Origin: Flavobacteriaceae bacterium
GTDB lineage: Bacteria; Bacteroidota; Bacteroidia; Flavobacteriales; Flavobacteriaceae
Reading direction: 5' to 3'
DNA length: 42,677 nucleotides
Assembly (NCBI GenBank): GCA_024743095.1
Contig: JANSXF010000037.1
Location: 1-42,677 of the forward strand
Both the position numbers and the translations under genes were made by a program. Positions 25,128-34,930 of this stretch are shown here, in pieces. Position 1 is the first letter of the stretch. Every line of letters starts with the position of its first letter. Below the pieces are notes generated by a model. The model did not search any database, was not told the DNA's origin, and worked only from the letters and a program-made list of their open reading frames with translations.

Positions 25128-25970
25128 TCACAAATTGCAAAGTGATTTCATCTCTTTTAGAATTCGTTGCTTACGTCCATTTGACACCCCTAAATGATCG
25201 AGTAGAAAACTACTTTTTATCAATTGCCTGCAAAGGACTATATCTCTCTCTAACAAAAATTGTTTTTCCCGATTTGAAAGTAAGGTGGACACTGTAATGG
25301 GATACAACCGTAACCTGTCAATTCGTTCTTTGAGTCCATCCCCTTGAGGATAATCCCAGCTCAATAGGTATAAGCCGGCACACTTTCCATATTCCAGTGC
25401 ATCTTGCGTGAACCTAGTGTTGGTGACCACCCATCCCTTAATGGTCTTATAGGTACTGTTCCTTACTGATTCCAATGGCTGCTTTACATCGATGTATCTG
25501 GAATTGATGTATAATGGGACCTTTACGTTACATTTAAGACCATCCTCACCGTGAAACTTACATTCGATAACATTCAATGTTTTATTTTTTGTAGCAAGTA
25601 CATCAATTTCGTGAGAAACGCAGGTGCCTTGTAAAACTTCTCCTGTTCTGGTATCAAAACCAGAATAATGCAAAATACCACTAATGAATTTCTCGAATGG
25701 AAATCCAGTGGGCCCAAGTTCATAAATGGCCTTTTTCAGTTTATACTTGGATGCGTAGACAGATGCCTTCTTTTTTAGAAGGGCAAAGGCTCTATTATAA
25801 ATTTCTTTCGTGGTTATACCTTGATAGAGTTCATCTTGAACACGACTCAGAACCTCTTCAACCATTTCATCGGAAGCTCCGCTGAACTGCAATGAGTTTT
25901 TCAGCTTTTCCATGGAAAAATCCACTTTCTCCCCTGATGATTTGGTAATATGAAAATGTTCTGCGCCCAT
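25128..25970 (-). CDS. ATP-cone plus Mrr-like restriction endonuclease-fold protein
   Basis: The 280-residue protein starts with an ATP-cone (HITKSSGEKVDFSMEKLKNSL onward, about residues 5-90), the regulatory nucleotide-binding domain known from ribonucleotide reductases and NrdR. A PD-(D/E)xK nuclease core follows: Asp123 in HEIDVLAT, then Glu136-x-Lys138 in VIECKFH, then VVTNTRFTQDALEYG as in Mrr. It is probably a DNA or RNA nuclease whose activity is set by the ATP/dATP level. No methylase is nearby, so it is not a standard restriction system. I use ATG 25970; a GTG at 26006 would add 12 residues. Confidence 0.85.
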   Translation of the reverse strand: MGAEHFHITKSSGEKVDFSMEKLKNSLQFSGASDEMVEEVLSRVQDELYQGITTKEIYNRAFALLKKKASVYASKYKLKKAIYELGPTGFPFEKFISGILHYSGFDTRTGEVLQGTCVSHEIDVLATKNKTLNVIECKFHGEDGLKCNVKVPLYINSRYIDVKQPLESVRNSTYKTIKGWVVTNTRFTQDALEYGKCAGLYLLSWDYPQGDGLKERIDRLRLYPITVSTLLSNREKQFLLERDIVLCRQLIKSSFLLDHLGVSNGRKQRILKEMKSLCNL

Positions 25971-26047
25971 ACCACTAAAATACGCAAGGTTTTGATCATT
26001 AATCACATTTAGCGCGGAAATGATTTCTGAAAAGAGCTAAATCAACA

Positions 26048-29000
26048 TCAAGAAATGGCACCCTCCGACACGTCCACTTCCTTGACCGTTCTTCCTTTTT
26101 GAATGGACAACCGCGCATCTTCAAGAATCAGGTATAGACATGGCACTATAACCAGTATGATTGCCGTGGCAAACACAATACCGAATCCAAGTGAAATTGC
26201 CATGGGTATCAGATAAAATGCCTGACTTGAGGTTTCCAAAATAATAGGGGCCAAACCACCAAAAGTGGTCATGGTAGTTAAAATAATAGGACGAAATCTC
26301 CTCAGCCCGGCTTCGTGAATGGACTTGTAAATAGGGTCGCCTTCCTTTCTCCGCTTGTTTGCATAATCGATCATGATCAAAGAATCATTTACCACTACAC
26401 CAGACAATGCTATGACTCCCATCAAACTGACCAAAGAAAGGTCGTACCCCAATAAAATATGTCCAATTACAGCTCCTACGATCCCGAATGGAATGGCCGT
26501 CATCACTATCAATGGCTGTACATAACTGCCAAAAGCTATGGCCAAAAGGGCATAAATCAATAACATGGCTATGGAAAAGCCTGCCCGTAGGGTACTTGTA
26601 CTTTCCCGCATATCGGCCTGGCTTCCCTCAAACGTCCATGTGATTCCTGGAAAATCCGCTCTAAGTTGGGGCAATGTTTCTTCTTGCACTTTTGCTATGA
26701 CCCTGTTCACGGCATTTGCCGGTTCCACATCCATTCCAACATTGACCACCCTTCGGCCATCCCTTCGGTTGATGCTGGTAAATGCCTCACGCTGTTGCAC
26801 CTCCACCACATCCATCAAAGGCACCTCTATCCCATCCTGTGTTCGAATCAAAAAATTTTCAAGGTTTTTGATATCCTTGCGTTCTTCCATGGGAAGTTTT
26901 ACCCGGACTTCGATTTCATCCATCCCCCGTAGCTGCCTCATGGCCAAGGCCCCGAAGAAACCGTTACGCACCTGCCGACCTACCTCATTGGAGGTGAGCC
27001 CAAGGTTTCTCCCTTGAGGCAATAGTTTGAAATCGTATTGTAGTTTGCCCTTATTGTAATTATCGGTGACATCACGTGTATTGGAAAACATCTCCATTCG
27101 CTCAACAAAGGCGGTACTGGCCTTTTCCAGTACGTTGATATCGGTATGGCTCAAGTCTATACTAATGGCCTGCCTAGCGCCCCCCGGGCCACGTTCGGCT
27201 TCAAAAGTGATTTGATCTACACCTTCAATGTCCCCAATATTGTCACGCCATAGAGCGATGACCTCACCGGCGGTAATATCCCTCTGATCGGGGGGCAACA
27301 TCACTATTTCAACATCAATAAAATTTTGTCCCCGCACATTGGTCTTGATTCCTTCGGCAACCTCGTATAAATTGTGCTCTTCGAACATTCTTTGGGTAGC
27401 GTCGGAAATATCATGGGCCACTTTTGCCGCTTGATCAGGAGTGGTGCCAACGGGCAAGCGTACACCGGCCTCGATCTCATCCGCCGCTACTTCGGGCATC
27501 ATGATCATGCCCATATGTCCACTGTAACCATACCCCCCAACAATCAACAATAGGGCAATGGCACTTGAAAGTGTAATATATCTGTGACGAAGACATGTAT
27601 CCAATAACGGACGATACCATTTATCAACCAATTGATTGAACTTATTGGCAAAAGCACCTTGCCAACTCCCCAGTTTATGTACCCACTTGTTTTTACTGGG
27701 GTCCTTTTTTAAATGGGCCAAATGTGAGGGAAGTATAAAAAGCGCCTCCAATAAAGAAACCGCCAAAATGACGATGACCACTGCAGGAAGAGGTTGCCAG
27801 AACTTGCCCGTTTCTCCCGGCATAAAAAGCAAGGGGACAAAAGCTATGATGGTGGTAGTAATACTGAAAACAACGGGCAGGGAAACATCCTTGGTTCCCG
27901 CAATGGCCGCTTTTATGGGACTTAATCCTTTTTTTCTGTATTCGTACACATTTTCCCCGACCACAATGGCATCATCCACAACAATACCGAGTACGACCAA
28001 GAATCCGAACATGGATATCATGTTTACGCTTATTCCAATTAGGGGAAGAAATATTATTCCTCCAATAAAGGAAACCGTCATTCCCATCATCACCCAGAAT
28101 GCCAAACGATATTCCAAAAACAGGGTCAGTATCAACAGTACAATGATGATGGCCAAGACTCCATTTTCGGTCAGCAATGACAATCGCTCACGATAGTCCG
28201 ATGCCCTATTGCTATCGGTACGAAAGTTTACCCCGGGCAGCAATTGAAAGTCCTTTAGGATTCCCAAGGCAGCATCCTCGATTTCCATTGGGGATTGGTC
28301 TCCGATCCTAAAAATTTGAAGTTCTACGTAATTCTCTTGATTGAATTGACCATGAAAACCCGTTTCTTCAAAATCATCGGTAATGGTCGCAATATCGTTC
28401 AAGCTTACCTTGGCCCCTGAAGGTGCCGATACAATGGTGATATCCCCGTATTCTTCCGCCCACTGCTTACGTTCCTTCATTCTAAGCAATATCTCACCGC
28501 TCTGTGTCTGAACGGCGCCTGCGGGGACATCGTTACTGCTCTGCTGTATGATGTTCGCCACTTGACCTAGGGTCAGATTATATTTTTGAAGGTTGTTTCG
28601 GTTTATTTCGATACGGGTCTCGTAATCGGGAACATTGTTGAGTTCTACTTGGGTTATGGCCGGATTACTCAATAAAATGGTACGGAGTCGTTCCGCCAAA
28701 ACCCGAAGCGTCCAAATGTCCGCTTTTCCATAAAGACCTATCTGGAGCACATCACGCTGTCTAGATCGTAAGCTCACCTCCGGCCGTTCTATGTCATCGG
28801 GAAAAGTGCGGATCCGGTTAATGGCCTGATCAATATCCTGAAAGGCCTTCATACGTTCGGAGCCTGCAATAAGTTCGATACTGATCTGCCCTGATCCCTC
28901 ATCGGCCTGTGACACGATTTCCTTTATGCCCTGAACACTCCGTACCGCTTCTTCCACAGGTTGAAGCACGCCTTGTTCCACCTCTGCGGGCGAGGCACCC

Positions 29001-29185
29001 GGATAGGCTACGGACACATCTACAAAATCCAACTGAAACTCAGGAAAAACTTCCTTCTGGATGGTGTACATGGTAAAAATTCCACCACCCAAAAGTATCA
29101 GCATCAATAGATTGGTGGCAATTGAATTTCGGGCCATATAACCAATGGCTCCTTCCTTTCTCACATTTTTGTCCTTATCCTCCAT
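26048..29185 (-). CDS. RND family efflux pump, inner-membrane permease
   Basis: The 1045-residue AcrB/MdtB-like permease has an N-terminal membrane helix (about 20-40), the porter-domain start [23 protein letters not shown]4 Asp pair [12 protein letters not shown] near residue 400, and TM10 [12 protein letters not shown]. The TM4 Asp pair carries protons. The TM10 Lys of AcrB is replaced by Asn, as in some other RND branches. It should form an OM-spanning complex with the two genes before it. Substrates cannot be inferred. It is 41 bp upstream of the ATP-cone gene region on the same strand. Confidence 0.95.
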   Translation of the reverse strand: MEDKDKNVRKEGAIGYMARNSIATNLLMLILLGGGIFTMYTIQKEVFPEFQLDFVDVSVAYPGASPAEVEQGVLQPVEEAVRSVQGIKEIVSQADEGSGQISIELIAGSERMKAFQDIDQAINRIRTFPDDIERPEVSLRSRQRDVLQIGLYGKADIWTLRVLAERLRTILLSNPAITQVELNNVPDYETRIEINRNNLQKYNLTLGQVANIIQQSSNDVPAGAVQTQSGEILLRMKERKQWAEEYGDITIVSAPSGAKVSLNDIATITDDFEETGFHGQFNQENYVELQIFRIGDQSPMEIEDAALGILKDFQLLPGVNFRTDSNRASDYRERLSLLTENGVLAIIIVLLILTLFLEYRLAFWVMMGMTVSFIGGIIFLPLIGISVNMISMFGFLVVLGIVVDDAIVVGENVYEYRKKGLSPIKAAIAGTKDVSLPVVFSITTTIIAFVPLLFMPGETGKFWQPLPAVVIVILAVSLLEALFILPSHLAHLKKDPSKNKWVHKLGSWQGAFANKFNQLVDKWYRPLLDTCLRHRYITLSSAIALLLIVGGYGYSGHMGMIMMPEVAADEIEAGVRLPVGTTPDQAAKVAHDISDATQRMFEEHNLYEVAEGIKTNVRGQNFIDVEIVMLPPDQRDITAGEVIALWRDNIGDIEGVDQITFEAERGPGGARQAISIDLSHTDINVLEKASTAFVERMEMFSNTRDVTDNYNKGKLQYDFKLLPQGRNLGLTSNEVGRQVRNGFFGALAMRQLRGMDEIEVRVKLPMEERKDIKNLENFLIRTQDGIEVPLMDVVEVQQREAFTSINRRDGRRVVNVGMDVEPANAVNRVIAKVQEETLPQLRADFPGITWTFEGSQADMRESTSTLRAGFSIAMLLIYALLAIAFGSYVQPLIVMTAIPFGIVGAVIGHILLGYDLSLVSLMGVIALSGVVVNDSLIMIDYANKRRKEGDPIYKSIHEAGLRRFRPIILTTMTTFGGLAPIILETSSQAFYLIPMAISLGFGIVFATAIILVIVPCLYLILEDARLSIQKGRTVKEVDVSEGAIS

Positions 29186-29196
29186 CGTTGCAGTTT

Positions 29197-30405
29197 TTAA
29201 TCATTTTCTTCATCCGGGGTTTGTTCTGAACGTGTCCTGAGTTCTACGCCATTGGTGACCGTACTCAAGTTCGTGGTCACGACCTTTTCCCCATCTTGCA
29301 GGCCTGAACTTACATAGGCATATTGATTGTCGGTCAGAATGATGTCCAATTCACGGATTTCCAAGAGGTTGTCCTTCATCACCCATGCGGTTTGGTTGCT
29401 TCTGACCAAATCACGGTCCAATCGCACCACATTTGGAATGGAATCCGCTTGGATATTGACTTCGACAAAAGTCCCGATCATCAATTTTGGGGCTCCTTGC
29501 AGTTCATCAGTTGTGGCCAAAGGATCATTTACCCGGACCAACACTCTTGCCAATCGTGTTTGGTTGTCCAAGGCACCTATTTGTCTGTCCAAAAAACCTT
29601 CACGCTGAGCACCGGATGGCCATGCAGATGAATTTTCAATATGTACCACCGAGCCTTTTTCCTCTTTGGATTCCGGGAATTTCAACCATTGCAAACGAGA
29701 AATAGGGACCGTTGCCGTTACCCAATAACTATCCGTTCCCACTATTCTGCCAAGGTCATCGCCCTGGGAAACTTGTGACCCAACGGTAACATTTTGACTT
29801 AGGATATGTGCATCAAAAGGGGCTCGGATGGTAGTTCTTTCCAAATTCAGCCGGGCTTGGTTCATAGAGGCCTTTGCTGCTTCAATTGTGGCTTTAACCG
29901 CATTCAATTGTGGCTTACGCAACACCAATTGGGTCTCGTTATCCGATAGTGGGTTATCCCCGAACAATGAATCGTTGGTAATCAGTTGGAGGTCTTGTTC
30001 CGCAATCTGCTGTCGTCCCATTTCTGTGGTCAATGCTGTTTCGGATTGTAGGAGCTCACTTTTACGCAGTTCCAAAGTATTTCGATAATCCGATGGGTCT
30101 ATTTGCAACAACACCTCTCCCTTTTTCACAAAACCTCCCGGGGTAAATGCGGGATCACGGCGTACAATCTGTCCCGGGACCAATGGACTCAAGGTTACAT
30201 CTTCCACAGGCTGTACAGTACCGGTAGCCGTAATAATGGGTGCGTAGGTTCCTTTTTCCGTGGTGACCACATCGACCAAAATCGCGGTTTCAATGGTCGC
30301 CCCTTCGCTTTCTGCCTCCGGCTCGGTGGAGAAGATAAGAGTGGTCACCAAAATTCCACCGATAATTATGGCCAAACATATCCAAATTACTTTTTTATTG
30401 CTCAT
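29197..30405 (-). CDS. RND efflux periplasmic adaptor (membrane fusion protein)
   Basis: The 402-residue adaptor is anchored by an N-terminal membrane helix (about 4-25). It has a lipoyl half-motif ([19 protein letters not shown]), a coiled-coil hairpin (about 110-190), the second lipoyl half ([20 protein letters not shown]) and beta-barrel/proximal domains. It links the RND permease to the outer-membrane factor. It overlaps the upstream OMF gene by 11 bp and is 11 bp before the permease. Confidence 0.95.
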   Translation of the reverse strand: MSNKKVIWICLAIIIGGILVTTLIFSTEPEAESEGATIETAILVDVVTTEKGTYAPIITATGTVQPVEDVTLSPLVPGQIVRRDPAFTPGGFVKKGEVLLQIDPSDYRNTLELRKSELLQSETALTTEMGRQQIAEQDLQLITNDSLFGDNPLSDNETQLVLRKPQLNAVKATIEAAKASMNQARLNLERTTIRAPFDAHILSQNVTVGSQVSQGDDLGRIVGTDSYWVTATVPISRLQWLKFPESKEEKGSVVHIENSSAWPSGAQREGFLDRQIGALDNQTRLARVLVRVNDPLATTDELQGAPKLMIGTFVEVNIQADSIPNVVRLDRDLVRSNQTAWVMKDNLLEIRELDIILTDNQYAYVSSGLQDGEKVVTTNLSTVTNGVELRTRSEQTPDEEND

Positions 30406-31849
30406 ATAATTCGTCCACTTTACTTTGTTTGTCTTCTATTTTTCTACCTGTATCAAATCCTCCCGCCAATGCCCTGTACAACGCAATTCTGATTTGAACG
30501 TGTTGCAATTGTGCCGACACAAGATCTCTTCGGAGCTGTTGTTCTTGATCTAGTCCCAACAGCACATCCAAATACGGACTGAAGCCATTAAGAAATTCCA
30601 CTCGTAGTTGTTTGTTGCTTTTTTCGGCCAATTCCAGTTGGCGCCGGATATTGTCCAATCTCTGGGTTTGTTGTGCATCTTGTACCATGGCATCTTCCAC
30701 CTCCCTAAAAGCTACGAGGGTTGCTTGGCCGTATTCATACAACCGTTGTTCTTTAATAGCAGTTGTCCTGTCCACTTCTGCATTCAGTCTTCCGCCATAG
30801 AAAATCGGAGCCAAAAGATTTCCTGCCAAGGAATAGGCCCAATTGTCAAAAAGGTTGTCAAAATTATTGGAGCGTAGCTGCCCCCTGCCACTTAATGAAA
30901 GTCGTGGATATTTGCTCTGTACTGCTGAGGCCATATCCCTATCTGCTGCCAATAATAATGCAAAGGATTGTTTTACATCCGGTCGTCGTCTTACCAGTTC
31001 CAAAGGCAGACCTGCATCGGGCAATTCGGGTACCGTTGGCATGGTCGATACTTCTATCTCGACTCCTATTTGGGGTTGTTTTCCCAGAAGGACCGATAGT
31101 TGGTTTTCCAACAATTGTGCATTGGTCTCAAAAATGATTTTTTGTTCCTTGGTGCTTTCCAAAAGCTGTGCTTGACGTAAAATATCTACAGCCCTGATTT
31201 GACCTCCCACAAACCGCGAACGAATCAATTTGATGATGGCCTCGTTTGTTTTTATTTGATCGTCGGTGATCTGTAATTGCTCTTTTGCTGCCTGCAATTG
31301 GTACCATGTGGTTGCGATTTCGGCAGATAAGGATAAGGATAAAGCCTGATAATCGAAATAGCTGGCTTCGGACCGAAATCTTTCTGCATTTATCGCTGTT
31401 CCAATACGCCCCCATAAATCTACTTCGTAACTGGAAAAAAAACCCAATTGTGTATTCTCACCACCGACAAAATCAGGTTCGGGAAGCGTTCTTGCTGTTT
31501 GAGCGGATGCTTCCAATGTGGGCCATCGGTTGGATACCTGTGATTTTATTGACGCTCTGGAAGCGATAAACTGCTGCCACCTAGCAGCTAAATTTAAGTT
31601 GGACTGCATCGCGGTATCTATCAAGGTATTCAACTTCTCATCGTTAAAAACCTCCCACCATTTGCCGGACACCAATGTGTCGCCACTTGTACTAAATCCC
31701 TGAAACTCTTCTATTGGAGGTGATAGATTCGAATATTTGGGAGAACAATTAAAATAAAGTGTCCCTACGAAAAGAATACAGACAAAAATCCAAAGGTTTC
31801 GCCAACGGCCAATTTTGGGATTCACCCGTACCATGTTATTTTTTACCAT
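30395..31849 (-). CDS. outer-membrane factor lipoprotein (TolC/NodT family)
   Basis: The 484-residue protein has an N-terminal hydrophobic segment ending in VGTLYFNC, a lipobox-like site near residue 36, or 31 if translation starts at ATG 31834. The OEP/NodT body follows, with typical segments GKWWEVFNDEKLNTLIDTAMQSN and LARRP-like ELVRRRPDVKQSF. It forms the outer-membrane channel of the efflux complex and is the first gene of the three-gene operon. The upstream region (31850-32133) shows no clear -7 element for it. Confidence 0.94.
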   Translation of the reverse strand: MVKNNMVRVNPKIGRWRNLWIFVCILFVGTLYFNCSPKYSNLSPPIEEFQGFSTSGDTLVSGKWWEVFNDEKLNTLIDTAMQSNLNLAARWQQFIASRASIKSQVSNRWPTLEASAQTARTLPEPDFVGGENTQLGFFSSYEVDLWGRIGTAINAERFRSEASYFDYQALSLSLSAEIATTWYQLQAAKEQLQITDDQIKTNEAIIKLIRSRFVGGQIRAVDILRQAQLLESTKEQKIIFETNAQLLENQLSVLLGKQPQIGVEIEVSTMPTVPELPDAGLPLELVRRRPDVKQSFALLLAADRDMASAVQSKYPRLSLSGRGQLRSNNFDNLFDNWAYSLAGNLLAPIFYGGRLNAEVDRTTAIKEQRLYEYGQATLVAFREVEDAMVQDAQQTQRLDNIRRQLELAEKSNKQLRVEFLNGFSPYLDVLLGLDQEQQLRRDLVSAQLQHVQIRIALYRALAGGFDTGRKIEDKQSKVDELYEQ

Positions 31850-32091
31850 TACCTTGATTTGATGGATGTAGTTTTATAAAAAATCTACCTATATAATCTC
31901 GTGAATTTCAATGGATTTAAAAAATAAAACCGTTCCAACTACGCTACCACACCTCTCAACGTCAAGTTTATACTAACAAGCCGTTTGTACCATAAAGAAA
32001 ATTTTATCGAGGTGATGGCCGCTAATGAACAATACATAACAAAATATGAGTTAGAAGTTGATTGGGTCAGAGTTAATATTCCAAATAAGTT

Positions 32092-32104
32092 GGTATATTA
32101 TACC
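32092..32104. promoter_or_regulatory. short perfect palindrome upstream of the sulfatase
   Basis: GGTATA and TATACC flank one central T, 30 bp before the sulfatase ATG. It could be a regulator site. Palindromes of this size also occur by chance in a 280-bp spacer. Nothing else is supported in 31850-32091. Confidence 0.25.
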
Positions 32105-32133
32105 GCCTTAAAAAACTGAACAACTTTATTATC

Positions 32134-33795
32134 ATGAAATACTTATTTTACACCTTAGTTGGACTTTGCATGTTTATTTCTTGCAAGGAGAACAACGAGA
32201 AAACTGCGGAGCAAGAAAAAGACGACCAGAAACGACCAAATATTGTTTTCATCATAAGCGACGACCATGCCTACCAGGCCATCAGCGCGTATGGTGGCAG
32301 GCTGGCTGAAGTGGCCCCTACCCCGAACATTGATAGGATTGCAGAAGAAGGAATGCTCTTTGAGCGCTGTTTGGTCACCAACTCCATCTGCGGGCCTTCC
32401 AGGGCAGCTATCCTTACAGGAAAGTACAGTCATTTAAACGGTTTTATCGACAATACCATCGGGTCCAAGTTCAATTTTGACCAGCAGACCTTTGGTGAGC
32501 TGTTACAACAGGCGGGATATAAAACCGGGGTTCTGGGGAAATTGCATTTGGGAGATACCCCTTCCAAAGGGTTTGACTATATAGATATTTTGCCCGGTCA
32601 GGGATCCTATTACAATCCTACCTTTATAAATGAACAGGGGCAATACGAACTGGAGGGATACACCACGGAAATCATCACTGAAAAGGCCATTAAATGGATG
32701 GACTCCGTAAAATCGGAAGAACAGCCCTTCATGTTATTTTTGGGACATAAGTCGCCACATAGACCATGGCAGCCCGGTCCCAATGAACTGGGAATGTACG
32801 AGAATGTTGAAATTCCCGAGCCCGAAACATTGTTCGATGATTATTCCGAGGGCCGTGAGGTTGCCGGCATGAACTATATGTCCATCTCCGAATCCATGAA
32901 AATGGGACCGGACCTAAAAATCACAGACCAGCCCCAGAACGGGTTTACCGAGGAGCAGCAACAACTGTGGGATTCCATTTACGGTCCCATCAATGAAAAG
33001 TACAATAGGGAAAAACCTACCGGCGATGCATTGACCCGTTTCAAGTACCAACGCTATATGAGGGATTACTTGGCCAGTGTGGCCGGTGTCGACAAAGGTG
33101 TAGGGCATGTGCTGGATTATTTGAAAAAGGCCGGTCTCGATGAAAACACCATTGTTATCTATACCTCCGACCAAGGTTTCTATTTGGGCGAACACGGTTG
33201 GTTCGATAAGCGATGGATGTACAAAGAGTCCCTACGAACCCCTCTTTTGGTAAAGTGGCCCGGCAAAATAAAACCGGGCAGCGTTAATACGGACCTGGTG
33301 TCCAACATAGACTTTGCCGAGACCTTTCTGGACATTGCGCAAACCGATATTCCTGGGGATATGCAAGGAAAAAGTTTGGTTCCCATCCTTGAAGGAGAGA
33401 CCCCAGAGGATTGGAGGAACGAGCACTATTACCATTATTATGAGCATCCATCAGAACATGATGTTAGAAGGCACTACGGCATAACCACAGACCGTTATAA
33501 ACTGATTCATTTTTACTATGACCTTGACAAATGGGAGTTGTATGACCTAAAGAACGACCCGAACGAAATGAACAACATTTATGATGACCCACAATATGCA
33601 GACGTTCAGGAAAAATTACACCAAGATCTTGAGCAACTCAGGGCCAAGTACAAGGACAACGATTCATTGAACCAAAAATTCATCGAGGAATATCACGAAA
33701 AGGTAAAGGACAATCCTTTGATAGAGTATTGGAAAATAGAGCCTGAAGAAAGGGAAAGATTATTTCAAGAATACCTGAAAAGTAGGGACAAATAA
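32134..33795 (+). CDS. lipoprotein sulfatase, Cys-type (family S1)
   Basis: The 553-residue type I sulfatase has a lipoprotein-like leader (acceptor probably Cys17). Metal-binding Asp43-Asp44 are in SDDH. The active-site motif is C-G-P-S-R (Cys86), where the Cys is converted to formylglycine, followed by AAILTGKYSHLNG. Further family motifs are GVLGKLHLG, GHKSPHRPW and TSDQGFYLGEHGWF. The C-terminal DUF4976-like part (LYDLKNDPNEMNN) completes the chain. The sequence is reminiscent of N-acetylglucosamine-6-sulfatase/mucin-desulfating enzymes, but the substrate is not certain. The next gene, 64 bp downstream, encodes the maturase for this Cys-type motif. Confidence 0.94.
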   Translation: MKYLFYTLVGLCMFISCKENNEKTAEQEKDDQKRPNIVFIISDDHAYQAISAYGGRLAEVAPTPNIDRIAEEGMLFERCLVTNSICGPSRAAILTGKYSHLNGFIDNTIGSKFNFDQQTFGELLQQAGYKTGVLGKLHLGDTPSKGFDYIDILPGQGSYYNPTFINEQGQYELEGYTTEIITEKAIKWMDSVKSEEQPFMLFLGHKSPHRPWQPGPNELGMYENVEIPEPETLFDDYSEGREVAGMNYMSISESMKMGPDLKITDQPQNGFTEEQQQLWDSIYGPINEKYNREKPTGDALTRFKYQRYMRDYLASVAGVDKGVGHVLDYLKKAGLDENTIVIYTSDQGFYLGEHGWFDKRWMYKESLRTPLLVKWPGKIKPGSVNTDLVSNIDFAETFLDIAQTDIPGDMQGKSLVPILEGETPEDWRNEHYYHYYEHPSEHDVRRHYGITTDRYKLIHFYYDLDKWELYDLKNDPNEMNNIYDDPQYADVQEKLHQDLEQLRAKYKDNDSLNQKFIEEYHEKVKDNPLIEYWKIEPEERERLFQEYLKSRDK

Positions 33796-33859
33796 TATCA
33801 CATCAATTCTTAACTACGTTATAATTTTAGTGGATTTGAATTTGCTCAAAGTTTATTTA

Positions 33860-34930
33860 ATGACCTACTCCCTCCCAAAAAGTATTTGTTTCGCTTTGAT
33901 AATCTTGATTATCGGTTGTAAGACCAAATCCGAAAATCAGGATAATACCAATGATAAACCACATAAAGAGGCTCCAAGAAAAGTACCGGAAGGAATGGTA
34001 TGGATTCCGGGTGGAGCGTTTGTTCAGGGAGCCGTTCCCAACGACAAGATGGCCATGGGTCACGAAAAGCCGGCCCATAAAGTTCATGTTGATGGCTTTT
34101 TTATGGACATTCATGAAGTGACCAATGCCGAATTTGCAAAATTTGTGGAAGAAACGGGCTATGTTACCGTAGCAGAAAGGGAAATTGATTGGGAGGAAAT
34201 GAAGAAACAGTTGCCTGCCGGTACGGAAAAACCCCATGATTCAATCCTACAACCAGGTTCGTTGATCTTCAAAAAAACAAAGTCCAGTGTTCCCAACCTC
34301 TATGATTACTCCCAGTGGTGGGAATGGAAAATCGGGGCCGATTGGAAGCACCCCAATGGACCTGAAAGCACCATCGAGGGCAAAGATGACCATCCCGTGG
34401 TTCACATAGCCTTCGAGGATGCCATGGCCTACTGTGAATGGGCCGGACGGAGACTGCCCACCGAGGTCGAATGGGAATACGCCGCCCGTGCGGGGAAGAC
34501 CGACAGCAAGTTTTCCTGGGGGGACGATATTTCCCAATTGAGCACACATGCCAACTCTTGGGAAGGAGAGTTTCCCGTAGAAAATACCATGAAAGATGGT
34601 TTTGAGCGCAGGGCGCCAGTTATGAGCTATCCCAAGAACGGATTTGGACTGTACGATATGGCAGGGAATGTCTGGGAATGGACAAACGATTGGTACAATA
34701 CCAATTATTACAAGGAATTGGCCTCAAATAATAATATCGCCCAAAATCCACAAGGAGCCACAAGTGCCTTTAACCCCAATAACCCATATGCCAAGGAAAA
34801 GGTAATAAAGGGAGGGTCGTTCCTATGCAGCGCGTCCTACTGTGCAAGTTACCGGATTTCTGCGCGCATGGCCACCAGTCCCGATTCAGGACAGGAACAT
34901 TTAGGATTTAGAACAGTGCTGTCCGAATAA
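33860..34930 (+). CDS. formylglycine-generating enzyme-like lipoprotein (SUMF1/FGE family)
   Basis: The 356-residue FGE-sulfatase-domain protein starts at ATG 33860; an ATG at 33830 would only lengthen the leader. A lipobox LIIGC puts the lipid on Cys20. Family motifs are GMVWIPGGAFVQG, GRRLPTEVEWEYAARAG, GNVWEWTNDWY and the C-terminal KGGSFLCSASYCASYRIS. Cys323 and Cys328 match the two catalytic cysteines of copper-dependent FGE, so it should oxidise the sulfatase Cys to formylglycine. It is encoded with the sulfatase, and both are predicted to be exported, so the reaction would take place outside the cytoplasm. Without the cysteines it would be an ordinary SUMF-fold lipoprotein; here they are present. 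Confidence 0.92.
   Translation: MTYSLPKSICFALIILIIGCKTKSENQDNTNDKPHKEAPRKVPEGMVWIPGGAFVQGAVPNDKMAMGHEKPAHKVHVDGFFMDIHEVTNAEFAKFVEETGYVTVAEREIDWEEMKKQLPAGTEKPHDSILQPGSLIFKKTKSSVPNLYDYSQWWEWKIGADWKHPNGPESTIEGKDDHPVVHIAFEDAMAYCEWAGRRLPTEVEWEYAARAGKTDSKFSWGDDISQLSTHANSWEGEFPVENTMKDGFERRAPVMSYPKNGFGLYDMAGNVWEWTNDWYNTNYYKELASNNNIAQNPQGATSAFNPNNPYAKEKVIKGGSFLCSASYCASYRISARMATSPDSGQEHLGFRTVLSE

Noticed and set aside
25128..25970. Classical restriction-modification system
   Set aside because: A Mrr-like nuclease is present but there is no DNA methylase, specificity subunit or helicase nearby.
25993..26005. TGAT-N5-ATCA sequence upstream of the ATP-cone nuclease
   Set aside because: The spacer is 5 bases and it overlaps the possible start codon; it does not fit the shared layout.
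27636..28196. Long open frame opposite the RND pump gene
   Set aside because: It lies wholly inside the permease gene on the other strand, has low-complexity Thr/Lys composition and matches no family I know; it is a shadow of the real gene.
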